DNA of 41,426 nucleotides from Acidobacteriota bacterium (GCA_021818105.1 JAKAFB010000025.1:1-41426); one strand, 5' to 3'. Numbered from the stretch's first letter, positions 1 through 7,847 are shown. Program-made: numbers and translations. The notes: a model not told the origin generated them from the sequence alone.

Positions 1-191
1 ACGCCATCGCCCGCGCCGTCGCGGCCAACAAGGCAGCCACCTCCATCATCGGCGGCGGAGACTCCGTCAGCGCCATCAACCAGGCCGGCGTCGCCGACCA
101 GATCACCCACATCTCCACCGGCGGCGGAGCCAGCCTCGAATTCCTCGAAGGCAAAAAACTCCCCGGCGTCGAAGCCCTCACCGACAAATAA
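1..191 (+). CDS. pgk: Phosphoglycerate kinase, C-terminal end (cut by window start)
   Basis: The reading frame is open from the left edge (first whole codon at base 3) and stops with TAA at 189-191. It encodes about 62 residues that match the end of phosphoglycerate kinase, the enzyme that passes the phosphate of 1,3-bisphosphoglycerate to ADP in glycolysis. The diagnostic elements are the nucleotide-binding glycine motif [15 protein letters not shown], then [16 protein letters not shown] and LPGVEAL, all characteristic of the PGK C-terminus. It is followed at once by a strong hairpin terminator, so it is the last gene of its transcription unit. tpiA, the next glycolytic enzyme often linked to pgk, lies 2.2 kb downstream beyond an accessory insert. 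Confidence 0.95.
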   Translation, partial: AIARAVAANKAATSIIGGGDSVSAINQAGVADQITHISTGGGASLEFLEGKKLPGVEALTDK

Positions 192-226
192 CCAAGGACC
201 AGAGGTCAGAGACGTGAGATCGGTAG

Positions 227-266
227 AAACGCATCCGGCGGAAGATGTCGGATGCGTTTTTCTTTT
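227..266 (+). terminator. Intrinsic terminator of pgk
   Basis: An 11-bp perfect stem, AAACGCATCCG (227-237) with CGGATGCGTTT (249-259), encloses an 11-nt loop and runs into a T-rich tract at 257-266. It starts about 35 bases after the pgk stop codon, in the right orientation for pgk. Confidence 0.88.
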
Positions 267-318
267 GTGAATGTTACTATGGCTCCTTCCGAAGCCCCGA
301 ATGAGAGGAGCGAAAGCC

Positions 319-915
319 ATGAGCGGTTCTTGGGTAGAACCGACGCCCGAAAACGTGAGGAGCGCCTGTAAGGAGTTTGACAGTTGGGACGACAATCCCG
401 ATCCGTCCCTCAGAAAGCTTTTCTCGCATTTCCCGGCGAATGTGGAGTTCAGTGATGTCCTCCTGAAGGTTGCAGCCTTGAATGCAACCTACTCGACTCA
501 AATTCGCGCGGTGAGCGATCGAACACCGACTATTTATGACGTTGCTCGCCATATTGTCAGTCTGAAGATCGATGAAGCACTTCAACTTGGATTACTCGAA
601 ATCGTCGAACAAATTGCGGCTGTCTCGGCGAAGGGGAACAAGCATCAATACAACTTCTCTTTCGCAACAAAATACTGTAACTGGCATAGGCCAGATGTAT
701 ACCCAATTTACGATTCTCGGGTGGATAAGTACCTTTGGCAATTCCGGAATCGCGAATCAGGGGAACCAAGCGGCTTTCGACAATTCAAGAGGAAGGAATT
801 GTGGAGTTATCCGTCCTTCAAGCAGATTGTTATCGACTTCATGTCTCACTTCCATCTTGATGAGTTTTCGTTCAAGCAGATCGATAAGTTCTTGTACATC
901 GAAGGCGGGAAGTAA
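319..915 (+). CDS. Uncharacterised 198-aa protein, atypical composition
   Basis: I do not recognise this protein with confidence. The ATG at 319 is chosen over those at 271 and 301 because GAGGAG at 305-310 lies 8 bases before it. The chain is soluble and rich in aromatic and charged residues, with no signal peptide or membrane segment. The most family-like stretch is NWHRPDVYPIYDSRVDKYL near residues 119-137; similar 'K-[YF]-x-x-[FW]-x-x-P-x-x-[YF]-P-I-[YW]-D-S' stretches occur in small helical proteins distantly related to HhH DNA glycosylases, but that link is recall, not proof. Lines sampled inside the gene have 42-48% G+C, against about 62% in tpiA, and codon third positions are far less GC-biased than in neighbours. 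This suggests horizontal acquisition. It sits alone between the pgk terminator and a palindromic repeat. Confidence 0.7.
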   Translation: MSGSWVEPTPENVRSACKEFDSWDDNPDPSLRKLFSHFPANVEFSDVLLKVAALNATYSTQIRAVSDRTPTIYDVARHIVSLKIDEALQLGLLEIVEQIAAVSAKGNKHQYNFSFATKYCNWHRPDVYPIYDSRVDKYLWQFRNRESGEPSGFRQFKRKELWSYPSFKQIVIDFMSHFHLDEFSFKQIDKFLYIEGGK

Positions 916-961
916 TTTGAGTGGGCAAATGAGCCGGACGGCAGGTTGGCCCACCCTTGCA

Positions 962-1008
962 GGGTTGCCCCACTCTTGTCGTTCGCGCCAGCGAACGACA
1001 GGGTGGGA
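962..1008. repeat. Palindromic repeat, copy 1
   Basis: A 47-bp element whose arms, roughly 968-986 and 991-1007, are near-perfect reverse complements around a GCCA loop (core GTCGTTCGC...GCGAACGAC at 978-999). It is identical in 46 of 47 positions to 1416-1462. It resembles a REP-type extragenic palindrome and lies between the unknown 198-aa gene and the glutaredoxin-like gene. The flanks extend the symmetry (GGGTTG near 962, CAACCC at 1014-1019). Confidence 0.8.
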
Positions 1009-1103
1009 TGGCACAACCCCCACTCAGGCCGGGTGCCCTTCGGCGCTGCGCCAAAAGTGCGAGACGACGCTCCAACTTCACCACAGCCCTGGAGTCGATC
1101 CTC

Positions 1104-1364
1104 CTACGCCACCCCGCCGTTCCCAGCTCTCCCCGCCAGCGCCCGCAGGAACTGCCGCGCCTCCATGTGATACTTGAACGCCTTGCGGCCATCGATGAAC
1201 ACCACAGGCACCTCGTCGTTGTACCTCTGCCGCAACTCAGGGTCGCCATCGATGTCCACTTCACGCCACGCGAAGTCGGCCTGCCCCTGAACCTGCGCCA
1301 GCGTCTCCTTCACGATGTCGCACAGATGACATCCCTCGCGCGAATACACCACCACGTCGTGCAT
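1104..1364 (-). CDS. Glutaredoxin-like thiol-disulfide protein
   Basis: An 86-aa single-domain thioredoxin-fold protein of the short glutaredoxin-like (DUF836-type) family, predicted cytoplasmic. Its N-terminal beta strand leads into the redox motif C12-H-L-C15 in REGCHLCD, followed by the long helix. The cis-proline loop is EVPVVFIDG near residues 51-59, and the GRKAF segment follows as in glutaredoxins. Members of this family are presumed to reduce disulfides or mixed thiol adducts, but their partners are generally unknown. The gene stands alone, opposite in direction to its neighbours, and is bracketed by the two copies of the palindromic repeat. The ATG at 1364 gives the usual family N-terminus, so the start is secure. 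Confidence 0.8.
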   Translation of the reverse strand: MHDVVVYSREGCHLCDIVKETLAQVQGQADFAWREVDIDGDPELRQRYNDEVPVVFIDGRKAFKYHMEARQFLRALAGRAGNGGVA

Positions 1365-1415
1365 AGCCCGATTCTAAACGCGAACTCCTGTTGCCGGGTC
1401 GGCGCACCGTTTTCG

Positions 1416-1462
1416 GGGTTGCCCCACTCTTGTCGTTCGCGCCAGCGAAAGACAGGGTGGGA
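1416..1462. repeat. Palindromic repeat, copy 2
   Basis: This copy is in the same orientation as 962-1008, with a single substitution (C996 against A1450). The same GTCGTTCGC stem with GCCA loop is visible at 1432-1453, here with one mismatch in the arm. It lies just upstream of the glutaredoxin-like gene and about 90 bases before the secreted lipocalin-like gene. Confidence 0.8.
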
Positions 1463-1487
1463 GCCTCCCAAAAATACCCACGGCAAT

Positions 1488-1520
1488 TTGCAGATAATTT
1501 CCCTCTCTTCGCGCACAATG
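1488..1520 (+). repeat. Short conserved intergenic motif, copy 1
   Basis: TTGCAGATAATTTCC at 1488-1502 is followed 11 bases later by CACAATG at 1514-1520. The same pair, with the same order and nearly the same spacing, recurs at 2126-2157. It lies 30-60 bases before the secreted lipocalin-like gene, so a promoter or operator role is possible but unproven. Confidence 0.5.
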
Positions 1521-1549
1521 AAAATTGAAGCAGAGGAGCGCAATCCAAC

Positions 1550-2080
1550 ATGCCGTTTCCGTACCTCATCACCGATCTCAGAAAATCTCCCTCGACGAGC
1601 TTTGCAATCAGAAGACGCATTACACTTCTTCTTGGATTTGTCTTGCTCTGCGGATGCGCAACTTCAGCCATGGCACAAACCCGCCACATCACGCCCTTCA
1701 CCGGCACCTGGAAGCTGAACCCGGCCAAGTCTGTGTTCAATCCCGGCCCGCCCTTCCGCAGCTTCACCCTCACCTTCACGCCCGACGGCACACGCCACCT
1801 CGACCTCGTCCATGCCGACGGCCAGCCCTTCAAAGCGGCCTTGCCCTGGTCCGACGGCCACGAAGTCTCCGTGCAGACCGCCCAAGGCACATCCACCCTC
1901 AAAGCCACCTCAAAGATCCAAGGCCGCGAGTTCCGCGACACCTGGAAAGACAACGGAAGAATCATCGAGAAGGTCCACGGCGTCCTCTCGCCAAACGGTA
2001 AGACCCTCACCATCACCGTCGACGGCACCGACAATCAGGGCCACACCTACATCAACCGCCTGTACTTCGACAAACAATGA
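1550..2080 (+). CDS. Secreted lipocalin-like hypothetical protein
   Basis: A 176-aa protein with an N-terminal export signal: basic residues (RRR near 22), a hydrophobic stretch ITLLLGFVLLCGCATSAMA, and a likely signal peptidase I site after SAMA-Q near residue 42. A lipid-modified cysteine inside LLCGC is an alternative. The mature part begins FTGTWKLNPAKSVFNPGP, an opening shared by small lipocalin-like beta proteins common in Acidobacteriota, and continues as alternating beta strands ending INRLYFDKQ. The function is unknown; a periplasmic ligand-binding barrel is an inference. AGAGGAG at 1532-1538 lies 11 bases before the ATG. The N-terminal region before the hydrophobic segment is long, so a later non-ATG start cannot be excluded. 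The gene is monocistronic. Confidence 0.7.
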   Translation: MPFPYLITDLRKSPSTSFAIRRRITLLLGFVLLCGCATSAMAQTRHITPFTGTWKLNPAKSVFNPGPPFRSFTLTFTPDGTRHLDLVHADGQPFKAALPWSDGHEVSVQTAQGTSTLKATSKIQGREFRDTWKDNGRIIEKVHGVLSPNGKTLTITVDGTDNQGHTYINRLYFDKQ

Positions 2081-2125
2081 GCCGCTCCAACCCGCTCCCT
2101 TCGCAACAAAAAATTCCCCGCTGCT

Positions 2126-2157
2126 TTGCCGATAATTTCCCAACCTATTGCACAATG
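2126..2157 (+). repeat. Short conserved intergenic motif, copy 2
   Basis: TTGCCGATAATTTCC at 2126-2140 is followed by CACAATG at 2151-2157. It matches copy 1 at 14 of 15 core positions, and the trailing CACAATG begins 25 rather than 26 bases from the motif start. Confidence 0.5.
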
Positions 2158-2277
2158 GAGAGTGTGTCGAAAATCCGCATCCTTTTCGCGCCGCATCTGA
2201 CCACGAACAACTCACACTGACCACTGGCGGAGGTACCCCCTACCCCCCTTTTTTATTTGCAGTTTTCCACAGAATGC

Positions 2278-2294
2278 TTGCAGATTATTTCGCG
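2278..2294 (+). repeat. Short conserved intergenic motif, copy 3
   Basis: TTGCAGATTATTTCGCG is a third, slightly diverged copy of the motif in the same orientation, about 120 bases before the tpiA start. The trailing CACAATG is absent here. A related half, TTTGCAGTTTTCC, sits just before it at 2256-2268. Confidence 0.4.
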
Positions 2295-2412
2295 TTTTGT
2301 GAAACACCCTGCGCGAGCAACTCACCTCAAAGCACTGACACCGACATCGTGCGCTCCATCACGCGGCGGCTAATCCCCATCCGATAAAATCAAGTTGAGG
2401 ATTTCAAAACAC

Positions 2413-3165
2413 ATGTCTCGTAAAAAGCTCATCGCCGCCAATTGGAAGATGTACAAGACGCCCGCCGAAGCCAAGGCCTTTGTCGAAGCCTTTCTACCCC
2501 TCGTCGCCGGCCACACCCGCGACGAAATCGCGCTGTTCCCGTCGCCCGTCCTCCTGCCCACCGTCGTTGAAGCCGCCAAAAGCTCCAACGTCGCCGTCGG
2601 CTGCCAGAACATCCATTTTGCCGAGGAAGGCGCCTACACCGGCGAAACCTCCGTCTGCCAGCTCAAGGCCGTCGGCGGCACACACACACTCATCGGCCAC
2701 TCCGAGCGCCGCCAGTACTTCGCCGAGACCGACGAGATCGTGAACAAGAAGCTGCACACCGCGCTCAAGCACGGCCTCATTCCCGTCGTCTGCATCGGCG
2801 AAGTGCTCGCCGAGCGCGAAGCCGGCAAAACCGCCGACGTCCTCAAGACGCAGGTCACCGGAGCCTTCGCTGGCATCACGCCCGAAGCCGCCGCGCCCAT
2901 CGTCATCGCTTACGAGCCCGTCTGGGCCATCGGCACCGGCAAAACCGCCACGCCCGAGATGGCCGTCGAAGCGCACAGGATCATCCGCGCTGAAGTCGCC
3001 AAGTTGCTCGGTGCTGACGTAGCGGCCAACATGCGCATCCTCTACGGCGGCAGCGTCAAGCCGGACAACGCCTCCGCCCTCTGCGGCCAGGAGGAGATAG
3101 ACGGCGCCCTTGTCGGCGGAGCCAGCCTCAAGCCCGACTCCTTCACCGCCATCGTCAAGTACTAG
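2413..3165 (+). CDS. tpiA: Triosephosphate isomerase
   Basis: A 250-aa cytoplasmic TIM-barrel enzyme interconverting dihydroxyacetone phosphate and glyceraldehyde 3-phosphate. All catalytic elements are present: N10 and K12 in AANWKMYK, the electrophilic H96 in LIGHSERR, the general base E168 in AYEPVWAIGTGK with the mobile loop 6, and the phosphate-binding loops YGGSVKPDN (211-219) and GALVGGASL (231-239). The length is the family norm. The ATG at 2413 is used because it gives the canonical MSRKKLIAANWK start; a TTG at 2395 would add six unneeded residues. A GAGGA at 2397-2401 sits 11 bases upstream. In many bacteria tpiA follows gap-pgk directly; here about 2.2 kb of accessory DNA intervenes. 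Confidence 0.97.
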   Translation: MSRKKLIAANWKMYKTPAEAKAFVEAFLPLVAGHTRDEIALFPSPVLLPTVVEAAKSSNVAVGCQNIHFAEEGAYTGETSVCQLKAVGGTHTLIGHSERRQYFAETDEIVNKKLHTALKHGLIPVVCIGEVLAEREAGKTADVLKTQVTGAFAGITPEAAAPIVIAYEPVWAIGTGKTATPEMAVEAHRIIRAEVAKLLGADVAANMRILYGGSVKPDNASALCGQEEIDGALVGGASLKPDSFTAIVKY

Positions 3166-3229
3166 CACCCCGGCGCGCTCAGCCGCCCGTCTTTCATCAC
3201 GGCTGAGCGCGTCACACTTCAACTTCCCC

Positions 3230-4174
3230 ATGCCCAACCGCACGCCCCGCGCCAAAAGCCGCAGCGAACGCCCGCCCGTAGCACCCACGCAGCCGCCCAC
3301 AGTTTCCCCGCGCTGGCTCGCCGCGGCCGTAGGCATCACCTTCGTTGCCGCACTCATTTGCGCCTGGCTCGTCCTCTGCCTCATTTTCTGGCAGGGCAGT
3401 TGGCAGTTGGTCTATCACCCTGCAAAAGCCATCACGCGCACACCTGCTTCCGTAAATCTCGCATTTGATTCCGTCGGCTTCGCCACCACTGAGTCTGGTG
3501 AGCCGCGCCTCCATGGCTGGTGGATTCCCGCACCCAATGCACGCTACACCGCCCTCTATCTACACAGCGCCAGCGGCAACCTCAGCGACACGGTCGACGC
3601 GCTCGTCCCCCTGCACACCGCCGGCCTCAACATCCTCGCCTTCGACTACCGCGGTTACGGCGAGAGCCAGTTCGCACGCCCCAGTGAGGCCAGCTGGCGC
3701 GAAGATGCCACTTGGGCTCTGAACTACCTCGCCAACACCCGCAACATCCCTATCAACTCAGTCGTACTCGCCGGTGACGGCCTCGGCGCCAGCCTTGCTC
3801 TTGAAGTCTCCGCAGACCACCCCGAACTCGCCGGCGTCGTGCTCATCCAGCCCGATACGGACCCACTCGCGCCGATCTTCAATGACGTGCGCGCCCGCCT
3901 CGTCCCGGCACGCCTGCTCGTCCGCGACCAGTGGAACCTGAATGCTGCGGCATCAAGGCTGCGCATTCCCTCGTTGTGGCTGCTTCCAAGTTGGCCGGCA
4001 AGCCGCATGGGCTTGCCTCCCAAGCCCGAAGCCCTAAGCAGGATTCAGGCACCTAGGACACTTTCCTGGCTGACCGGACCTGAACACATCGGAGCAGATA
4101 TTTCCCGTGTGCTGCCGCAGTGGTTGGATGATCTCGACAAACATCGCGGTGTCGCGAAGCCTGACCCGCAGTAA
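3230..4174 (+). CDS. Membrane-anchored alpha/beta-hydrolase-fold protein without the usual nucleophile
   Basis: A 314-aa protein. After a basic, proline-rich cytoplasmic tail there is one membrane helix (about residues 29-54), then an alpha/beta-hydrolase domain like the Bem46/ABHD13 group: YHPAK near 62-66, oxyanion-type LHSASGNLSD (111-120) and FDYRGYGES (138-146). The nucleophile elbow, normally G-x-S-x-G, reads G182-D-G-L-G186, so the serine position is glycine. The usual acidic residue after the later strand is not evident in IPSLWLLPSWPASRMG, although a histidine remains at 286. Catalysis by the classical triad therefore looks unlikely; a binding or scaffold role is an inference. The ATG at 3230 follows the tpiA stop by 64 bases, so the two may be cotranscribed. 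It converges with rapZ. Confidence 0.78.
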   Translation: MPNRTPRAKSRSERPPVAPTQPPTVSPRWLAAAVGITFVAALICAWLVLCLIFWQGSWQLVYHPAKAITRTPASVNLAFDSVGFATTESGEPRLHGWWIPAPNARYTALYLHSASGNLSDTVDALVPLHTAGLNILAFDYRGYGESQFARPSEASWREDATWALNYLANTRNIPINSVVLAGDGLGASLALEVSADHPELAGVVLIQPDTDPLAPIFNDVRARLVPARLLVRDQWNLNAAASRLRIPSLWLLPSWPASRMGLPPKPEALSRIQAPRTLSWLTGPEHIGADISRVLPQWLDDLDKHRGVAKPDPQ

Positions 4175-4198
4175 TATCCGGAGGCCACACTTCCGTTC

Positions 4199-5062
4199 TT
4201 ACTTCGGAATATCCCGGTGAATGGCCTTCACCTGGTAGCCCGCCTTTTTCAGCCGCTTGCGCATTTCTTCCGCCATCATCACGCTGCGATGCTGCCCGCC
4301 CGTGCAGCCAAAGGCCACGGTCAAATAGCTCTTGCCTTCCATCACATAGTGCGGCAGCAGATACAGCATCAGGTCGGTGACTTTGCCTAGAAACTCTTCT
4401 GTCTGCGCAAAGCCGCGCACAAAGGCTGCTACCTTCGGGTCCTTGCCCGTCTTCCTCCGAAACTGAGGCACAAAATGCGGATTCGGCAGAAAACGCACGT
4501 CGAATACCAGGTCCGCATCCAACGGCACACCGTTCTTGAATCCGAAGCTCAGGCACGACACCAGCAGCCTGTTCGACTCATCTCCATGTCCGAACCGTGA
4601 CTGAATATGCGCGCGCAGCTCATGCACATTGAAGTTCGATGTATCAATCAGCGTATCTGCCACATTACGAATCGGGTCCAGCAGTTGCCGCTCTTCCACA
4701 ATCGAGCGCGACACAGTCTCCGACCGCCGCAGCGGGTGCGGCCGGCGCGTCTCAGAGTAGCGGCGCACCAGCACCGCGTCCTGCGCGTCCAGAAACACCA
4801 CCCGCGTCGGCAACACAGCCTTCACCCGCTTCAAAATCACGGGCAGCCTGTCCAGGGTCGGCCCCTCGCGCACATCCACCACTATCGCCGCCCGCTCCAC
4901 CTCTTTCGACTTGCGGACCAATTCCGCAAATTCCGTGAGCAACTCCAGCGGCAGATTGTCCACTGCGTGGTAGCCAAGATCCTCAAACGTCTTCAGCGCC
5001 GAGGCCTTGCCGGCGCCGGAGATCCCCGTCACCACCACCAGTTCCTTCCCCGGTTTGTTCAT
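4199..5062 (-). CDS. rapZ: RapZ/YvcJ-family nucleotide-binding protein
   Basis: A 287-aa cytoplasmic P-loop protein. In enterobacteria RapZ is an RNA-binding adaptor that controls glucosamine-6-phosphate synthase; YvcJ homologues bind and hydrolyse nucleotides, with roles less defined. The Walker A is GISGAGKAS (13-21), with alanine right after the lysine and serine one place later. DLGYHAVDNLP follows as in the family, and the conserved C-terminal domain carries FGCTGGQHRSV near residue 255. The ATG at 5062 gives the family N-terminus; the frame is open upstream with ATG codons that would add up to 43 residues without family similarity. It is the last gene of the lpt-rpoN-hpf cluster, the usual place for rapZ, though ptsN is absent. 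Confidence 0.92.
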   Translation of the reverse strand: MNKPGKELVVVTGISGAGKASALKTFEDLGYHAVDNLPLELLTEFAELVRKSKEVERAAIVVDVREGPTLDRLPVILKRVKAVLPTRVVFLDAQDAVLVRRYSETRRPHPLRRSETVSRSIVEERQLLDPIRNVADTLIDTSNFNVHELRAHIQSRFGHGDESNRLLVSCLSFGFKNGVPLDADLVFDVRFLPNPHFVPQFRRKTGKDPKVAAFVRGFAQTEEFLGKVTDLMLYLLPHYVMEGKSYLTVAFGCTGGQHRSVMMAEEMRKRLKKAGYQVKAIHRDIPK

Positions 5063-5247
5063 AGCCTTGTGGGGTCGTGCAGCCGCGCGTCTCGAGCCCC
5101 TTCGAGACGCCGGTTCTAAAGGCATCATGCGCTCATCGTACACTGAAGTGCCTACTTCGGGGAGTACCGCCGTTGCTCCCTCCAAAAACAAAGGTGCGAG
5201 CCATAGCCCGCACCCTCATTCCTTTCAGAGTGACCCTGTCATCCCGT

Positions 5248-5880
5248 CTATGGAATCTCCACCAGTTCCATCTGCCCGTCGCGCCGCCTGTGCAGGACGT
5301 ACAGATCGCCTGCGGGACTATGAAAAATCAGCAGATCACGGTCGCGAAACTCCGTCTCCTTCACCGCCTCTTCAATGGTCATGGGCCTCAGTGCGAAGGC
5401 CTCGCCGTTCTTCACCACATGCGGCTCCACAACCGCGGCATTGGCCGGGAAGGAGTGTACGGCAATCGCAGTACGGGCACTCCTGGCAGAAGGCTTGCCA
5501 TTTCCTGCCGCCTTCTGCGCTGGCTCGGCGCTGCGCGTCTTGGCGCGCGTCACCGGCGGTGCGGTCAAGACCTTCTCTTCCACCGGCAGCCGTTTGCGCT
5601 CCACCTTGCGATCTCTGTAGCGCTGCGCCTGGTGCAGCGCGCGGTCAAATGCTTCCCGCAGGGCGGCATCCAGGCTGTCCCCTCTGCCCGCCGCCACAAT
5701 CGCGTGATGCCTTCCTTTCACCGTGAGTTCCGCAATCTGTACGTGCCTCTGGGCGCGCAAAATCACGCTTGCGCGCGCCGTCTTGCCTAAAATCCTGGCA
5801 ATGCGTTCCATGCCCTCCTCCGCCTGCTCGCGCAGCGCTTTGGAGATCCTTACTTGCCTGGCGGTGAACTCCAATTCCAT
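5248..5880 (-). CDS. hpf: Long-form ribosome hibernation promoting factor
   Basis: A 210-aa cytoplasmic protein that binds the decoding region of the 30S subunit and, in long forms, dimerises ribosomes into inactive 100S particles. The N-terminal S30AE domain (about 1-100) opens MELEFTARQVRISKALR and has the beta-alpha-beta pattern with HVQIAELTVKGRHH. A basic, alanine-rich linker follows, and a C-terminal dimerisation domain (about 150-210) contains KNGEAFALRPMTIEEAV and GDLYVLHRRRDGQMELVEIP. The ATG at 5880 is preceded by AGGAGCGGAGG, a strong ribosome site, and gives the family start. Placement directly after rpoN is conserved in many Gram-negative bacteria. Confidence 0.94.
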   Translation of the reverse strand: MELEFTARQVRISKALREQAEEGMERIARILGKTARASVILRAQRHVQIAELTVKGRHHAIVAAGRGDSLDAALREAFDRALHQAQRYRDRKVERKRLPVEEKVLTAPPVTRAKTRSAEPAQKAAGNGKPSARSARTAIAVHSFPANAAVVEPHVVKNGEAFALRPMTIEEAVKETEFRDRDLLIFHSPAGDLYVLHRRRDGQMELVEIP

Positions 5881-6124
5881 GGTCAGCCTCCGCTCCTTGT
5901 GTTTCCCGGTTCGGTTGCCCACCCCGGGATTCGCATTGTATAGCATTTTCCCTCGGCGGGCAGCCGCATTCCCGCCGCACATTCCGCGGGAACCAGCTTA
6001 TTGCCAAAACTCATAATAGGAATCTGGATCATTCTTGTGCATCAACGCCCGTAAAACATCTTCGACGCGGCAAAGCCGGAAAGGACTGCAACCGCACCTG
6101 CCAACGGCGCTGCACAGGCAGCAC

Positions 6125-7708
6125 TTAACCGTCGCGCCGCCGTCGCTGGTGCGTGGAGGGGATGTTCATATCCTCGCGATACTTCGCCACTGTCCGCCGC
6201 GTTAGCTGGATGCCCTGAGCCCGAAGCATCTCCGCCAGTTGGTCGTCGGTCAGAGGATGCCGCGGGTTTTCATCCTCAATCAGCTTGCGTACCTTGCGCT
6301 TCAGCACCAGCAGCGGCGTGTCCGCGCCCTCCGGCCCATTTGAACCCTCTGAGAAGAAGAAGCGCAGCTCTATCACGCCCTGCGGCGTGTGCGCATACTT
6401 GTTGGCTACCGCGCGGCTCACCGTGGAGGGATGCACGCCTATCTCTTCGGCCACTTCCTTGATCATCATCGGCCGCAGCGCCTCGATTCCCTGTTCCAGG
6501 AAGTCATGCTGCCGCCGCACAATCACCTCGCATGTCCGCAAAATCGTGCTCTTGCGCTGTGCGATGTTGCGCATTAGTTGCAGCGCCGAGCGGAAGCGCT
6601 CCTTCACGTACTCCTTGACCTCTTTGTCCGTGCCCTCTGAGGCCAGCATCCGCCGGTAGCGCTGGCTCAGCCGCAGGCTGGGCATCTCCTCCTCGTTCAT
6701 GGAGACAACCCACTCGCCGCCGCGCTTGGTAAACACCACGTCCGGCTCAATCAGCCGCGTCTGCTCACGGTTGTAGAGCCGTCCCGGCCGGGGGTCCAGC
6801 GTGCGGATGAACTCCACGCCTGCGTGCGCCTCCGCGGGCGTCACTTGTGCCACCCGTGCCAGGTCCTTCATGTCGCGCTTTTGCAGCAGCGGCAGATGTT
6901 TGTCCACAATGCGCGCCGCCACTTCAATGCTCCGCCGCCGCTCTTCAAACGGCGTTCGCTCCTCGGCGTTCGATCCTTGCGCGTTTTCCTCGCCATACTC
7001 AGAGGCATGCCGTGCAGCCTGCTGCGCCAACTCGTGCTGCTGGGCTGCAATCTGGATCAGCAGGCACTCGCGTAGGTCGTGCGCGCCAACTCCTGCAGGG
7101 TCCATGTGCTGTACCAGGTCAATTGCCCGGCGCACAAGTCCAGCCGCCGTCTCCCGGTCCGTGTCCTGCATCCCTGGAAATTGGAGCAATGCATCTGTCA
7201 GCTCATCATCACTCGCTGCCAGATAGCCATTCTCATCCAGATTGCCGATGATGAACTCGACTGCCTTCTCCAGCGTCACATCCAGTGTCAGCGTTCCCAA
7301 CTGCCACGCCAGATGATCCGAAAGCGTTGTTGGCTGCGAAAGAAAATTCTCAAACGAGGGCTTATCGCTCTCCTCGTACTCCGGCTGGGTCCGGTAACCC
7401 GGGTCCAGATATTCCTGGAAGTACGAACCAAAATCAACCTCGTTGAAGGGGTCCTTGGGAGGTGCGGCCGTTTCCTCCGCCGCGCCCTCCAGGTGATCCA
7501 GCCTCTCTTCGCGCCTCGCCACATCGTCCAGCACCGGAACCGTTTCGTCAATCTCCTCCAGAACCGGATTCTCCACCAGTTCGGCGTCGATCATCTCCTT
7601 CAATTCCAGATTGTTGAGCGCCAACACGCTCACCATCTGCATCAGACCCGGCGTGAGGATCTGGCGTTGCGACACCTTGAGATTCAATTTTGGCTGCAAC
7701 AGCGCCAT
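6125..7708 (-). CDS. rpoN: RNA polymerase sigma-54 factor
   Basis: A 527-aa sigma-54, which directs RNA polymerase to -24/-12 promoters and needs an AAA+ enhancer-binding activator. Region I is glutamine/leucine-rich (QRQILTPGLMQMVSVLALNNLELKEM, near 14-39, shown here in outline) and binds the activator. An acidic region II follows (about 60-110), then the core-binding domain. The helix-turn-helix is IGVHPSTVSRAVANKY near residues 420-435. The RpoN box, which reads the -24 element, is TRRTVAKYRE at about 503-512, one residue from the canonical ARRTVAKYRE. The length is normal. It lies 139 bases after lptB, in the usual lptB-rpoN-hpf order. I see no obvious ribosome site before the ATG. Confidence 0.97.
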   Translation of the reverse strand: MALLQPKLNLKVSQRQILTPGLMQMVSVLALNNLELKEMIDAELVENPVLEEIDETVPVLDDVARREERLDHLEGAAEETAAPPKDPFNEVDFGSYFQEYLDPGYRTQPEYEESDKPSFENFLSQPTTLSDHLAWQLGTLTLDVTLEKAVEFIIGNLDENGYLAASDDELTDALLQFPGMQDTDRETAAGLVRRAIDLVQHMDPAGVGAHDLRECLLIQIAAQQHELAQQAARHASEYGEENAQGSNAEERTPFEERRRSIEVAARIVDKHLPLLQKRDMKDLARVAQVTPAEAHAGVEFIRTLDPRPGRLYNREQTRLIEPDVVFTKRGGEWVVSMNEEEMPSLRLSQRYRRMLASEGTDKEVKEYVKERFRSALQLMRNIAQRKSTILRTCEVIVRRQHDFLEQGIEALRPMMIKEVAEEIGVHPSTVSRAVANKYAHTPQGVIELRFFFSEGSNGPEGADTPLLVLKRKVRKLIEDENPRHPLTDDQLAEMLRAQGIQLTRRTVAKYREDMNIPSTHQRRRRDG

Positions 7709-7847
7709 AATAGGGAACCCGTTTCCAGATTGGACTTATTTCAAGTGTAATCGGATTAGATAATTCCCGAAGCGTCAATCACCCTTTTCAGGAATTCCGA
7801 GGTATCGCTCTAGACCACAACCATGTGGCTTTTTTATGCAACTCACT

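Larger units (their letters stand above)
2081..2412. other. Intergenic stretch before tpiA, no gene seen
   Basis: These 332 bases hold two further copies of the short TTGC[AC]GAT[AT]ATTTC motif (2126 and 2278) and a pyrimidine run at 2237-2254. I see no convincing coding frame. A 79-codon open frame at 2148-2387 has no family features or ribosome site. The tpiA promoter must lie here, but no clear -35/-10 pair stands out. Confidence 0.6.

Noticed and set aside
2148-2387. 79-codon open frame before tpiA
   Set aside because: No ribosome site, no family-like features, and it runs through the repeated intergenic motif.
7816-7836. CCACA-ACCA-TGTGG hairpin followed by six T on the plus strand
   Set aside because: Both flanking genes, lptB and rpoN, are on the minus strand, so it would only stop antisense transcription; the stem has 5 pairs.
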